Positions 34,750 to 44,263 of a stretch of DNA of 64,000 nt are shown one piece after another. Both the position numbers and the translations under genes were made by a program. The stretch lies in NCBI GenBank assembly GCA_016720585.1, contig JADKKH010000002.1, positions 62,001-126,000 on the forward strand. The letters are read 5' to 3'. This DNA comes from Chitinophagaceae bacterium. Its GTDB lineage: Bacteria; Bacteroidota; Bacteroidia; Chitinophagales; Chitinophagaceae. Every line of letters starts with the position of its first letter. The first letter of the stretch is position 1. The notes beneath the pieces were generated by a model. That model had not been told where the DNA came from. It did not search any database and saw only the letters and a list, made by a program, of their open reading frames with translations.

Positions 34750-36153
34750 ATGACTGCTAATTTCAACCCGGACAAACAACACACCCTGAAATCGGCTGTT
34801 AATATCTCAGGCACTGGTCTTCATACTGGCGTCATGGCCGACCTTACCCTGAAGCCTGCCAGCCCGGGTTTTGGTTACCAGTTTCAGCGTATTGATTTGC
34901 CCAATCAGCCCGTCATCAAAGCGGATTGTGACCTGGTCACTGATGTGAGCCGGGGCACTACCCTCGAGGCCAATGGTGCCAAAGTCAGTACCGTTGAGCA
35001 TGTGCTGGCTGCCCTGGTTGGTATGGGAGTGGATAATTGTCTTCTTGAAATAAATGGTCCTGAAATGCCTATCATGGACGGAAGTTCTGAGCCTTTTGTG
35101 GAATTGATCGAAGAAGCCGGAGTAATAGAACAGGATGCGGCAAAACTTTGGTACAGCATTGATGAAAATATATATCATTACGATGAAGAAAAGAGGGTCG
35201 ACATGGTGATTATGCCTGCCCGGGAATACCAGGTTACTACTTTAATAGATTTCAATTCTCCGGTGTTGGGTACACAACATGCCGGTCTGAAACATATCAA
35301 AGATTTTAAAAAAGAGATCGCACCCTGCCGCACATTTTGTTTTTTACATGAGCTGGAAATGCTGCTCGACAATAACCTGATCAAAGGCGGTGATGTCAAC
35401 AATGCTATTGTAATAGTTGACAAACCGGTAGATGAAAAAGAAATGGCACGGCTGAAAACAATTTTCAGAAAAGATACAATTGAAATCAAAAGTGAAGGTT
35501 ATCTGAACAATCTTGAACTTCGTTTTCCGAATGAACCGGCCCGGCATAAACTGCTAGATGTAATCGGCGATCTTGCTTTGATCGGTTATCCGATCAAAGG
35601 TCGTGTAATTGCCAACCGGCCCGGGCACAGCAGTAATATAGAGTTTGCAAAAAAAATCAAAAAGTATATAAAAAAGAATAAACACACCAAAGGGATCCCT
35701 TTGTATGATCCAAATCAGCCTCCGGTATACGACCAGCAGTTTATTGAAAAAAAACTACCCCATCGTTATCCTTTTGCCCTGGTCGACAAGATTATTGAAT
35801 TAAGTGATACCCATATTGTGGGAATAAAAAATGTGACTTTTAATGAATGGTTCTTCCAGGGGCATTTTCCCGGAAATCCCGTAATGCCGGGTGTCTTGCA
35901 AATTGAAGCATTAGCCCAGTGTGGTGGCATCCTTGCCATAAACCTGAGTGGGGAAGGACAATACGATACCTATTTCCTTAAAATAGACAATTGTAAATTC
36001 AAAAATATGGTGAAGCCGGGTGACACCCTTATTCTTAAAATGGAATTGACTACCCCGATCCGTCGTGGTATTTGTGAAATGAAGGGTACAACTTATGTTG
36101 GCAATAAAGTGTGCGCCGAAGCGGACCTGGTGGCGCAGATCGTAAGGCGATAA
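34750..36153 (+). CDS. lpxC/fabZ: Fused UDP-3-O-acyl-GlcNAc deacetylase / 3-hydroxyacyl-ACP dehydratase
   Basis: A 467-residue bifunctional enzyme typical of Bacteroidota. The LpxC part (about 1-310) deacetylates UDP-3-O-acyl-GlcNAc, the committed lipid A step. Zinc ligands are H84 (STVEHVLAAL), H266 and D270 (ARHKLLDVIGD), and NRPGHSSN carries the catalytic His. The FabZ part (about 335-467) dehydrates 3-hydroxyacyl-ACP, with H372 in FFQGHFPGNP and E386 in LQIEALAQ. The frame opens at TTG 34681; ATG 34750 is preferred because KQHTLKSAV follows shortly, as in homologues. lpxA does not follow here. Confidence 0.95.
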   Translation: MTANFNPDKQHTLKSAVNISGTGLHTGVMADLTLKPASPGFGYQFQRIDLPNQPVIKADCDLVTDVSRGTTLEANGAKVSTVEHVLAALVGMGVDNCLLEINGPEMPIMDGSSEPFVELIEEAGVIEQDAAKLWYSIDENIYHYDEEKRVDMVIMPAREYQVTTLIDFNSPVLGTQHAGLKHIKDFKKEIAPCRTFCFLHELEMLLDNNLIKGGDVNNAIVIVDKPVDEKEMARLKTIFRKDTIEIKSEGYLNNLELRFPNEPARHKLLDVIGDLALIGYPIKGRVIANRPGHSSNIEFAKKIKKYIKKNKHTKGIPLYDPNQPPVYDQQFIEKKLPHRYPFALVDKIIELSDTHIVGIKNVTFNEWFFQGHFPGNPVMPGVLQIEALAQCGGILAINLSGEGQYDTYFLKIDNCKFKNMVKPGDTLILKMELTTPIRRGICEMKGTTYVGNKVCAEADLVAQIVRR

Positions 36154-36269
36154 TAGCTTTTTTTTCTCTCTGAAAGCCGGGTAATTTTCCCGCTTTATTA
36201 AAGCCTCTTTTTTTTAATAAAAACACCCAAAAAGACCCTGCTAAAACGGGCTACCCGCCTGTTATTTCG

Positions 36270-36277
36270 TACATTTG
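36270..36277 (+). promoter_or_regulatory. Candidate -7 promoter element for gyrB
   Basis: TACATTTG, an exact TAnnTTTG match 46 bp upstream of the gyrB ATG. No clear -33 TTTG at the usual spacing. Confidence 0.45.
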
Positions 36278-36323
36278 TCAGTATTAATTTTTTCATTTTT
36301 AATCATAGGATTACACCATTTTT

Positions 36324-38303
36324 ATGACCACAGAAGCCAAAGAAAAAGCAGCTGCCATTTCAGCCGGGTACAGTGCAGATAGTATTCAGGTCTTAGAAGG
36401 CCTCGAGGCTGTTCGAAAACGCCCGGCGATGTATATTGGGGATATAGGTGTTAAAGGTTTGCATCACCTTGTGTACGAAGTTGTGGACAATTCTATAGAT
36501 GAAGCGCTGGCAGGTTATTGTAAAAATATTTTTGTAACCATCCATGAAGATAATTCGGTTTCCGTGGAGGATGATGGTCGTGGTATACCTACTGCCATGC
36601 ATACCAAAGAAAAACGTTCCGCGCTGGAAGTAGTAATGACAGTACTTCATGCCGGTGGCAAATTTGATAAAGGTTCTTATAAAGTTTCGGGTGGATTGCA
36701 TGGAGTGGGTGTTAGTTGTGTAAATGCATTAAGCAAATTGCTTTTGGTTACCGTGAACCGGGATGGAAAAACTTTCGAACAGGAATATAAAATCGGGGTG
36801 CCTCAATATGCTGTCCGGGAAACAGGCAACAGCGAAAAAACCGGAACCAAAGTTCATTTCTGGCCTGATGATTCTATTTTCATCACCTTAGTTTACAATA
36901 AAGATATTCTCGAAGGCCGGCTCCGTGAGTTATCGTACCTCAACCGGGGAGTCCGTATCGTATTAAATGATCATAGAGAAAAAGAAGAAGATGGTTCGGT
37001 ATATACGAATGCTTTTTATAGCGAAGGCGGTATCACGGAGTTTGTAGAAATGCTGGATACCAGTGCTGGCCGTAATCCCCTTATTCCTAAAGTTATTTTT
37101 GTAGAAGGTCATGATCCGAATACGAATGTCATGGTTGAAGTGGCCCTGAGTTATAATGATAGTTATAATGAACATATTTATTCATATGTGAATAATATCA
37201 ATACCATTGAAGGAGGGACCCACGTATCCGGTTTTCGACGGGCCCTTACCAGGGTTTTCAAAAGTTACGGAGACAAACAGGGTTTATTTGAAAAAGCCAA
37301 AGTTCAAATTGAAGGTGATGACTTCCGGGAAGGGTTGAGCGCCATCATTTCTATTAAAGTTCCTGAACCCCAGTTTGAAGGACAGACTAAAACCAAATTG
37401 GGTAACAACGAGGTCATGGGCGTGGTAGACTCCACAGTATCAAAAGTACTGGAGGCTTACCTGGAAGAAAATCCAAGAGAAGCCAAGAATATTGTTGCCA
37501 AAGTTATCCTGGCTGCTCAGGCAAGAGCTGCGGCCAGAAAAGCAAGAGAACTTGTACAACGTAAATCTGTGTTAAGCGGGGGCGGGTTACCCGGCAAACT
37601 GGCTGACTGCTCAGACCGTGATCCAAACCGGTGCGAATTATACCTTGTGGAGGGTGATTCTGCAGGTGGCACAGCCAAACAGGGAAGAGACAGAAGCTTT
37701 CAGGCTATTCTTCCTCTAAGAGGTAAGATTTTGAATGTTGAGAAAGCAATGGAACATAAGATATATGATAATGAAGAGATAAGAAATATGTTTACGGCTC
37801 TTGGTGTAAAAATGGGAACTCCTGAAGACCCGAAAGCCCTCGACCTGAGCAAACTCCGTTATCATAAGCTTATTATTATGACTGATGCTGATGTGGATGG
37901 AAGCCATATTGCCACATTGATCCTGACTTTTATCTACCGCTACATGACTGAATTGGTAAAGCAAGGTTATGTGTACATTGCCCAACCGCCTTTATACCTG
38001 ATCAAAAAAGGCAAAGAACAAGCCTATGCCTATAATGAAATTCAACGAAAAACCCTGGTAGAAAAAATAGGCGGGGGTAAAGATGATTCAGTTAATATTC
38101 AACGTTATAAAGGGTTAGGTGAAATGAATGCTGACCAGCTTTGGGATACAACTATGAACCCGGATACCAGAACTTTAAAGCAAATAACGATTGAAAGCGC
38201 TGCGGAAGCTGACCGTATTTTTAGTATGCTGATGGGTGACGAAGTGGCTCCGAGAAGAGAATTTATTGAGAGCCATGCTAAATATGCCAAATTGGATATT
38301 TAG
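36324..38303 (+). CDS. gyrB: DNA gyrase subunit B
   Basis: A 659-residue ATPase subunit of gyrase that introduces negative supercoils with GyrA. GHKL ATPase marks: VLEGLEAVRKRPAMYIGD, the DNSIDEALAG motif and GGLHGVG. The Toprim domain has LVEGDSAGG and DADVDGSHI. The C-terminus QRYKGLGEMN is conserved. Length is short of E. coli GyrB because it lacks the proteobacterial insert. The start is ATG 36324, with a promoter element and a terminator, so it is probably a single-gene unit. Confidence 0.97.
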   Translation: MTTEAKEKAAAISAGYSADSIQVLEGLEAVRKRPAMYIGDIGVKGLHHLVYEVVDNSIDEALAGYCKNIFVTIHEDNSVSVEDDGRGIPTAMHTKEKRSALEVVMTVLHAGGKFDKGSYKVSGGLHGVGVSCVNALSKLLLVTVNRDGKTFEQEYKIGVPQYAVRETGNSEKTGTKVHFWPDDSIFITLVYNKDILEGRLRELSYLNRGVRIVLNDHREKEEDGSVYTNAFYSEGGITEFVEMLDTSAGRNPLIPKVIFVEGHDPNTNVMVEVALSYNDSYNEHIYSYVNNINTIEGGTHVSGFRRALTRVFKSYGDKQGLFEKAKVQIEGDDFREGLSAIISIKVPEPQFEGQTKTKLGNNEVMGVVDSTVSKVLEAYLEENPREAKNIVAKVILAAQARAAARKARELVQRKSVLSGGGLPGKLADCSDRDPNRCELYLVEGDSAGGTAKQGRDRSFQAILPLRGKILNVEKAMEHKIYDNEEIRNMFTALGVKMGTPEDPKALDLSKLRYHKLIIMTDADVDGSHIATLILTFIYRYMTELVKQGYVYIAQPPLYLIKKGKEQAYAYNEIQRKTLVEKIGGGKDDSVNIQRYKGLGEMNADQLWDTTMNPDTRTLKQITIESAAEADRIFSMLMGDEVAPRREFIESHAKYAKLDI

Positions 38304-38331
38304 CTTATAAACGATTTAAAATTAACAACTT

Positions 38332-38356
38332 AGCCCCATATTCAAGGGGCTTTTTT
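38332..38356 (+). terminator. Rho-independent terminator after gyrB
   Basis: AGCCCC (38332-38337) pairs with GGGGCT (38346-38351), an 8-nt loop, then a run of T to 38356. It lies 29 bp past the gyrB stop. Confidence 0.8.
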
Positions 38357-38436
38357 ATGCCTGTTTTCAAATTTTCCGGCTTAAAACCCGCCAGAATGCT
38401 TAATTTCAATAATTACTAACTCAAAAACTATTGACC

Positions 38437-38640
38437 ATGTCTGATGTAAAAATCACAGCCTACAACGTAAAAACCAAAGAAAAGGGAGTTGAGATGTTCG
38501 ATGCTGTAATCACCAAAACAGCCAAAGGAGCTTATATGGCCCAGGGAAATGACGGAAAAGGAAACAAACTCACTACCCTTATGGGTGGTGAAAAAGCCTT
38601 AGCTGCTATTAAAGCAGGGATTGCCAAGCAGGGCTGGTAA
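38437..38640 (+). CDS. Small 67-residue protein of unknown function
   Basis: Starts at ATG 38437 (MSDVKITAYNVK); a TTG lies two codons upstream. It is a basic, soluble protein with a likely beta-beta-alpha fold: VKITAYNVKTKEKG, FDAVITKTAKGAYMAQG, then a helix GGEKALAAIKAGIAK. No Cys and no membrane segment. It is isolated between the gyrB terminator and its own strong terminator, the layout of an independently expressed gene. Similar small proteins occur in Bacteroidota without assigned role; I do not recognise a domain. Confidence 0.72.
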   Translation: MSDVKITAYNVKTKEKGVEMFDAVITKTAKGAYMAQGNDGKGNKLTTLMGGEKALAAIKAGIAKQGW

Positions 38641-38663
38641 AAGAAGCTAATTATTGAAATATC

Positions 38664-38692
38664 CCCTTCTGCTTTCAGCAGAAGGGTTTTTT
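38664..38692. terminator. Strong terminator after the small gene, shared with the subtilase 3' end
   Basis: CCCTTCTGCT (38664-38673) and AGCAGAAGGG (38677-38686) form a perfect 10-bp stem with a 3-nt loop and a T run to 38692. The T run touches the stop codon of the convergent subtilase gene, so it may act in both directions. Confidence 0.85.
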
Positions 38693-41600
38693 ATTGCTTT
38701 ATTATTCTGAATGCCTGTTTTTTCAAACCCGATGAGGCTTCCAATAAATAGATGCCAGAGGTAAAAGCTTTATCCTGCATATCGATTGCCAATTTCTGTA
38801 AAAAACCGGAGGCAATTGAAGTGTATTGTTTAATATTCTTACCGGTCGCATCGAAAATTCTTAGTGTCAGCGGCTCCCCTTCAGGGACCTGGTAAACGAG
38901 GTAGAATATTCCTGCTGAAGGATTGGGGTATACCTGCCATTGTAAATCATTGGCAAACAAAACAGGCCTGACAGGGGAATAGCTGAAACTTCCATCGTTA
39001 TCAATTATTTTCAACCGATAATACCTGACACCCGTCTTATTATTTTCAAGATCAGTAAAATTATACCGCTGCTCACGAGTTGAATTGCCCTGGCTGCCTA
39101 TCTGCCCAATTTTACTAAACTGGTTTTGTTGATATCCGCTATTTCCCTGTGCTACTTCAATTTCAAATCGGTTTACATTAAACTCAGATGCGGTCACCCA
39201 TTCTGCCAGTACATCTTTATTATTTTTCTTTTTTGCGTTGAAGCTAATGAGCCTGAGTGGCAGCGGTGTATTGTTGTTAAGCCCACCATTACTTAACCAG
39301 AATTCTGAAAAATCTTTTACTTTAAATTCCGCATAATATCCTTTATCAAAAGGCACTATTGTGTTTTTTCCGGCATTAATAAATAAATAATTACCAGGAA
39401 GATTATCAGCCAGTGTACCATTTTCCCGGCTATCATCTGCATCGCTGTATTTGGTCTCTCCCAGTTCATACGCCATAGTTGGCTTATAACAATAAGCACA
39501 TCCGGTGGCATTAATCAAGGCCTCTGTTTCTGTATCCAGGAAATAAAACCGAACGCTGGCAGAATCAGTAAGATTCACCGTTGCCGGTTTAATGGTAATA
39601 TTCCTGTTATGATAAAACTGATCGCTGTTGATACGAACTGATCCGGTATGGATATATGCCTGCACATCTGTATTCCCCATTGCCTGTACCGGAGATTTTA
39701 CGGAGGCCACCAATTTGCCACCAGGAGAAATAAAATCAACCCAGTCCGCTCCACCAGGAATATTTACTGTCACCGGTGATACCATGGTAACACCATCATA
39801 AATACCATTGGGGTTATTATAGATATGAATATCATCGATCGCTACACCATCCCTGTTTACGGCAGGATCCGATATAACAACAAGCCTTAAACGTAATTCT
39901 GTTAGTTGAACGACTGGAACTGGAATAGTGGTTAAAGGAATTGTAGCCACATGCCAACGGGAATAATTCTGTACACTCCAGAGTTCAATACCGGAAGTAA
40001 AGTCTTTATTGTACCAATTGGTACCAACACCATAGGCACCCAACGTATCCCAGATCTTTCCGTCTAAAGAATATTCCATATAAGCCCCATCACAAAGTCC
40101 GGAACCACAATCTTCCAGGTCAAGAGCCAGACTAAAGCTCAGGGTGGGTGCTGTCATTGTGGAAACATTATAACAGGGGGAATACAAATAGGATTTTTCA
40201 TAATCATTATAATTACCCGTGATCCTGGTTTTCCAGGCTTTGCTGCCACTGGCGGCCCTTTTTATTTTAGAAGATGCGGGGGTACCATATTCCCAGGAGC
40301 TATTCTTTCCAGCGCTATACCAGGAGCCATTTCCTGATTCAAAATTTTGTAAATAAGGTGTTGCATTAGTTACAGTAATGATGGAAGAATTTACCAGGCT
40401 CAAACTTAAAGTGTCGTTTTCAGGGTAGTTATCAGAACCATAAGTCACTCTCACTTCAATAAGATGTGCCCCTAAAGCAACCAGGTTTGCTGTAGTAGTA
40501 AACGTGAATTGAACGGATGCGTTTGCGCCAATCGAAGGTATTAACTCGTCCGATACAAATGCGCCACCATCCACCCGAAAGCTTACCGGAACATTATTAA
40601 CGATCGTATTAGAACTGTTACGAACTGTAATGGTAACCGGGGTAGTAGCATTTAATGCACAACTCGCAGCAGCAGGTGCATCAATGCTTATCATCTGCAT
40701 ATCATCGGTCACTTTGTATAATCTTATATCATCAAAGGTGTAACCGGCTCCGCCATCGTTATCAGCGGCCTGATGCTGTCCGTATTGTCCCCAGCGCACC
40801 TGGAAACTTGGTGAAAAAATTTGCGCCGGAGCAGCAGCCAGTATATCACTTACTTCCAGGCTTGATGTCAGTTTGAAGGATCCGTCAACAGGATTTTGAT
40901 TGGCAAACAAATCATAGATTTCTTTCCAGCTATCTGCATCGCTACCTCTTATCCATACTTTATGGGCCGTATTACTTCCCTGGCCATGATTCTTATACCG
41001 GAAGTCCATCCTTATTTCGTCGGAAGCCGGGTTATAACCCGTAAAATCTATATTATAGGTACCCGTCAGGGAATCCGTGTTACCACCATTGTAACGGTCT
41101 GCATCCAATGTCAATGCCCTGTTACCAGAATAGGCTATCCCGGTATTGATGAATGTTCTTATTCTTCCATAAATGGAATTATTTACAAAATCATATCTAT
41201 CCAGGTTTTGCAAACCCATTTGCGGGGTAGTAAATAACTGGACCGGCGCAGCATCCATGTTATCAGTAAAGGGTAATGTTATCAGCGGGTTATCTAATTG
41301 CTTTATAACCAGGGTTCGGGTATTATTCGCCAATACGGGATCACCGGTTTTGGTCACAGTAACCTCAATATTGTATATGTTCACATTTGAAAGATCTATA
41401 GGAGCAAGAAATGTATAGTCATAGGTTGCTCCTGCAATGATAGTTGGTGCTACAGCCGGGTCTGTTACTGTTAAACCACCATTAATCGAATAACTGAAAG
41501 TTAATGTTGATGTTGAGGCCATGTCGTCCAGGTTCTTTACCCTAACAGTAAGCGGAATGCTGTTGGTGAGTTCTGTTGATGTTAGCTTCCTTCCTGAAGA

Positions 41601-44177
41601 CACAGGAGATACGAAACCATCAAGCTTGATGTCATCATTTGAAATAACTCCACTACAGCTACCGCTATCCGGTTTTCTTGTGACAGCGATCCCTCTTCTG
41701 CCCGGGCTGTTACTAACGCCAATCAAAGGCCTTACACTTGCCCAGTACACAGAATCTTTGGACAATCCGCTAAATGTGTAAGTAAAGATTGAATTGGCAA
41801 CCGTAGCGACGTGAAGCATTTCATCTCCCTGGAGCATCATTACTTCGTAACCGGTAGCACCTGTAACGGGCGTCCAGTCAATAGAAAAATAGTCTTCGCA
41901 TTGAATGGCGGAAAGACTAACATTAATTGTATCACAAATAATAAAAGGAAGGCTGGTGCTGGAAAGCCCGGTACCGTTTCTGCTGATACGAAGCAGGGCC
42001 TGGTCGGTGGCTACCAGAGGAGCTTTAAACCACTCACTGGGATTGGGAGTAAAATAAAAATAATCTCTTCTATTCGACTCAATATTATTTCTTAACAATA
42101 TCCAGTTATTCCCGTTATCAATGGAATAGTCAAGTGTAAAAGTATTTTCCGGATCACCGTATGAATCCCACCTGACAATAATATTTTCTCCATGCAGATA
42201 GGGTTCTCCTCCTATGGGTGATACCAGTTTGGTTTCCAGCGGAACAAAATCATAAACAATAAAATATTGCTGAGGAGAATTTTGGGTAATATTTGTCGGA
42301 AGAATCCGGATAGTATAATTACCTGCAACCGGATTCTTAATTACCACCTGTTCGATATTATTTATATGATCAACACCATTAGTAGCATCATTTTTTATAT
42401 TAGCGGGTAACGTATCCAGTACAAGAGGCAGAATAGTGGCAGGTAAAGGAGTTACTACTTCCAGATCAAGATCATTCACCAGTGTTTGGGAGGCGAGAAC
42501 TGCAGCCTCAGGATCATTCCAGTATAGCATAACTTTAAAGGAAGCCAATCCCGCAGGTACATTTACTAATACGGTTTGAGGTGATCCCTGATCAATAGCT
42601 GAAGTAGCATAATGATTACTCTCAAGCATTTCAACTGCACGTGCGAAATTTGCAACACCAAAACCATGGGTGTAGTCGGGGCCCGGCTTACCCCAATCAT
42701 CTGCGCTGTTACAGACCAGTGCTTTCATCAATCCATTTTTGGGATTCAAACCCGGCGGATGCAGCAGTCTGTATTTTTCGTATAATAAAGCAAGACCCCC
42801 TGCTATGGCTGGTGAAGCCATGCTTGTCCCGGTATTTTCCCAGTAATAATCAAAAGGCGGTGGGACAGTAGACTCAATAAAAGTCCCGACTGCAACAATT
42901 TCAGGTTTAATTCTGCCATCCCGCACCGGTCCGCGACTTGATTGTTCATATATTCTTCCCTCCCTGGGTCTGAAATTTCCAGTAGTTATTATATTCTTAG
43001 CAGACTGATAGCCACCAAGAACCGTTCTGAAACTATCCTGCATTGGCGGACATGTAAAGAATCCGCTGTTGCCCGCTGCAAATACAGTCTGCAAATTGGG
43101 AAGGCTGAATGCCTGCTCATCCAATATCCGGGAGTATAAATCATACACACCAAAACTTGAACATTCACTAACATTATTGCCATAGGAATTATTCGTAATG
43201 ACCATACCATAATCCGATACATAGGCTGGTGCATTGACCAGAATATTTGAAAAGATCTGGGATATGATTGTTGATTTAGGCGCAAAACCGGTTCTTAATT
43301 CATTACGGATACCTGCACCCCCAACAATACCGGTAACATGAGTACCATGAAAACTATAACCACCCGCAGCACGGCTGATCAGCCTTTTTGTAAAATCCAC
43401 ATGTTGCTGAGGGTCTCCATCTTCTCCTATACCAACTACTACTCCGCTTCCTTTTAGATTTTTCCCTCCGACACTTAGAGGCGCCCCAAGCAATGTAGCC
43501 CTAACACCATCCCTTCCCCAGTTTGTCCAAGTCGGGCTCAAAGGTTGATCTTCACCCGGAGCTGCTTCTACATACTCAACGAACGGTAATAAAGCCAATT
43601 CGCCCAACCGTTGAACGGCTAACCGCAATGCTATTATATGATTATCCTTAAAAAGTGATGAGATAATATCTATATTCCTGTTTCGCAATTCATTCGCAAC
43701 TGTTTCAAAAGAAAAAGATTTGGGAAAGCAGATCCACACATCAACAGTTCCGGCTACTTTAACAGCATGGGCCGGAAAATTTCCAAGAGCCAATTCCGGT
43801 TGCATTTTTTGAAGGGAAGAAAGTTCAATTACCGATCTTGCTTTTACCTCTGTTAAGAAGGATGCATTTAAAGAACCCGTTATCGTTACAGTGTATGCAT
43901 TGTTGGGAATATAATCCAGCAGTTCAATTCCGGCCAGCTTTAATTGTTGCTTTATTGATTCTGTCGGGATTTGTTCAAACTGGATAATGGCAAAAGTTTT
44001 TCCGGAAACCGGGTTTGTATTTCTGCTAAACTGATTCAGTCTTTCTGCAGTAATATTTTTTTCAGGAGTAAGTGTCCCGCTTTTCAGCAATAATTGATAC
44101 CGGGATTCATCCTGTGCCGCCAATGACAGGGTGAAAAGCAGCAGTGCAGCTATCACGGGAATGGGATTGGGTTTCAT
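38691..44177 (-). CDS. Very large secreted subtilisin-like (S8) protease with T9SS sorting domain
   Basis: An 1828-residue protein. A signal peptide (about 1-21, ending LAAQ) is followed by an inhibitor-like prodomain (to about 210) and the S8 domain (about 240-560). The catalytic His is H277 (SFHGTHVTG), the oxyanion Asn is N370 (AAGNSG) and the Ser is S452 (GTSMASPAIAGG). The Asp is D253 or D255 in GIGEDGDP. After it come several Ig/CARDB-like and jelly-roll domains and a fibronectin-like segment. The last about 80 residues from VYPNPSAGIFYL to AFRIIKQ are a T9SS type A domain. The frame continues upstream, but ATG 44177 starts the signal peptide. Confidence 0.9.
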   Translation of the reverse strand: MKPNPIPVIAALLLFTLSLAAQDESRYQLLLKSGTLTPEKNITAERLNQFSRNTNPVSGKTFAIIQFEQIPTESIKQQLKLAGIELLDYIPNNAYTVTITGSLNASFLTEVKARSVIELSSLQKMQPELALGNFPAHAVKVAGTVDVWICFPKSFSFETVANELRNRNIDIISSLFKDNHIIALRLAVQRLGELALLPFVEYVEAAPGEDQPLSPTWTNWGRDGVRATLLGAPLSVGGKNLKGSGVVVGIGEDGDPQQHVDFTKRLISRAAGGYSFHGTHVTGIVGGAGIRNELRTGFAPKSTIISQIFSNILVNAPAYVSDYGMVITNNSYGNNVSECSSFGVYDLYSRILDEQAFSLPNLQTVFAAGNSGFFTCPPMQDSFRTVLGGYQSAKNIITTGNFRPREGRIYEQSSRGPVRDGRIKPEIVAVGTFIESTVPPPFDYYWENTGTSMASPAIAGGLALLYEKYRLLHPPGLNPKNGLMKALVCNSADDWGKPGPDYTHGFGVANFARAVEMLESNHYATSAIDQGSPQTVLVNVPAGLASFKVMLYWNDPEAAVLASQTLVNDLDLEVVTPLPATILPLVLDTLPANIKNDATNGVDHINNIEQVVIKNPVAGNYTIRILPTNITQNSPQQYFIVYDFVPLETKLVSPIGGEPYLHGENIIVRWDSYGDPENTFTLDYSIDNGNNWILLRNNIESNRRDYFYFTPNPSEWFKAPLVATDQALLRISRNGTGLSSTSLPFIICDTINVSLSAIQCEDYFSIDWTPVTGATGYEVMMLQGDEMLHVATVANSIFTYTFSGLSKDSVYWASVRPLIGVSNSPGRRGIAVTRKPDSGSCSGVISNDDIKLDGFVSPVSSGRKLTSTELTNSIPLTVRVKNLDDMASTSTLTFSYSINGGLTVTDPAVAPTIIAGATYDYTFLAPIDLSNVNIYNIEVTVTKTGDPVLANNTRTLVIKQLDNPLITLPFTDNMDAAPVQLFTTPQMGLQNLDRYDFVNNSIYGRIRTFINTGIAYSGNRALTLDADRYNGGNTDSLTGTYNIDFTGYNPASDEIRMDFRYKNHGQGSNTAHKVWIRGSDADSWKEIYDLFANQNPVDGSFKLTSSLEVSDILAAAPAQIFSPSFQVRWGQYGQHQAADNDGGAGYTFDDIRLYKVTDDMQMISIDAPAAASCALNATTPVTITVRNSSNTIVNNVPVSFRVDGGAFVSDELIPSIGANASVQFTFTTTANLVALGAHLIEVRVTYGSDNYPENDTLSLSLVNSSIITVTNATPYLQNFESGNGSWYSAGKNSSWEYGTPASSKIKRAASGSKAWKTRITGNYNDYEKSYLYSPCYNVSTMTAPTLSFSLALDLEDCGSGLCDGAYMEYSLDGKIWDTLGAYGVGTNWYNKDFTSGIELWSVQNYSRWHVATIPLTTIPVPVVQLTELRLRLVVISDPAVNRDGVAIDDIHIYNNPNGIYDGVTMVSPVTVNIPGGADWVDFISPGGKLVASVKSPVQAMGNTDVQAYIHTGSVRINSDQFYHNRNITIKPATVNLTDSASVRFYFLDTETEALINATGCAYCYKPTMAYELGETKYSDADDSRENGTLADNLPGNYLFINAGKNTIVPFDKGYYAEFKVKDFSEFWLSNGGLNNNTPLPLRLISFNAKKKNNKDVLAEWVTASEFNVNRFEIEVAQGNSGYQQNQFSKIGQIGSQGNSTREQRYNFTDLENNKTGVRYYRLKIIDNDGSFSYSPVRPVLFANDLQWQVYPNPSAGIFYLVYQVPEGEPLTLRIFDATGKNIKQYTSIASGFLQKLAIDMQDKAFTSGIYLLEASSGLKKQAFRIIKQ

Positions 44178-44263
44178 AGTGACTATTAGGTGGCTTAAAA
44201 ATAGTATAAATCCCCGAGAAAAGCCAATACTGTGAAGGGTTGGGTACCAATTGGTAAGATTTC

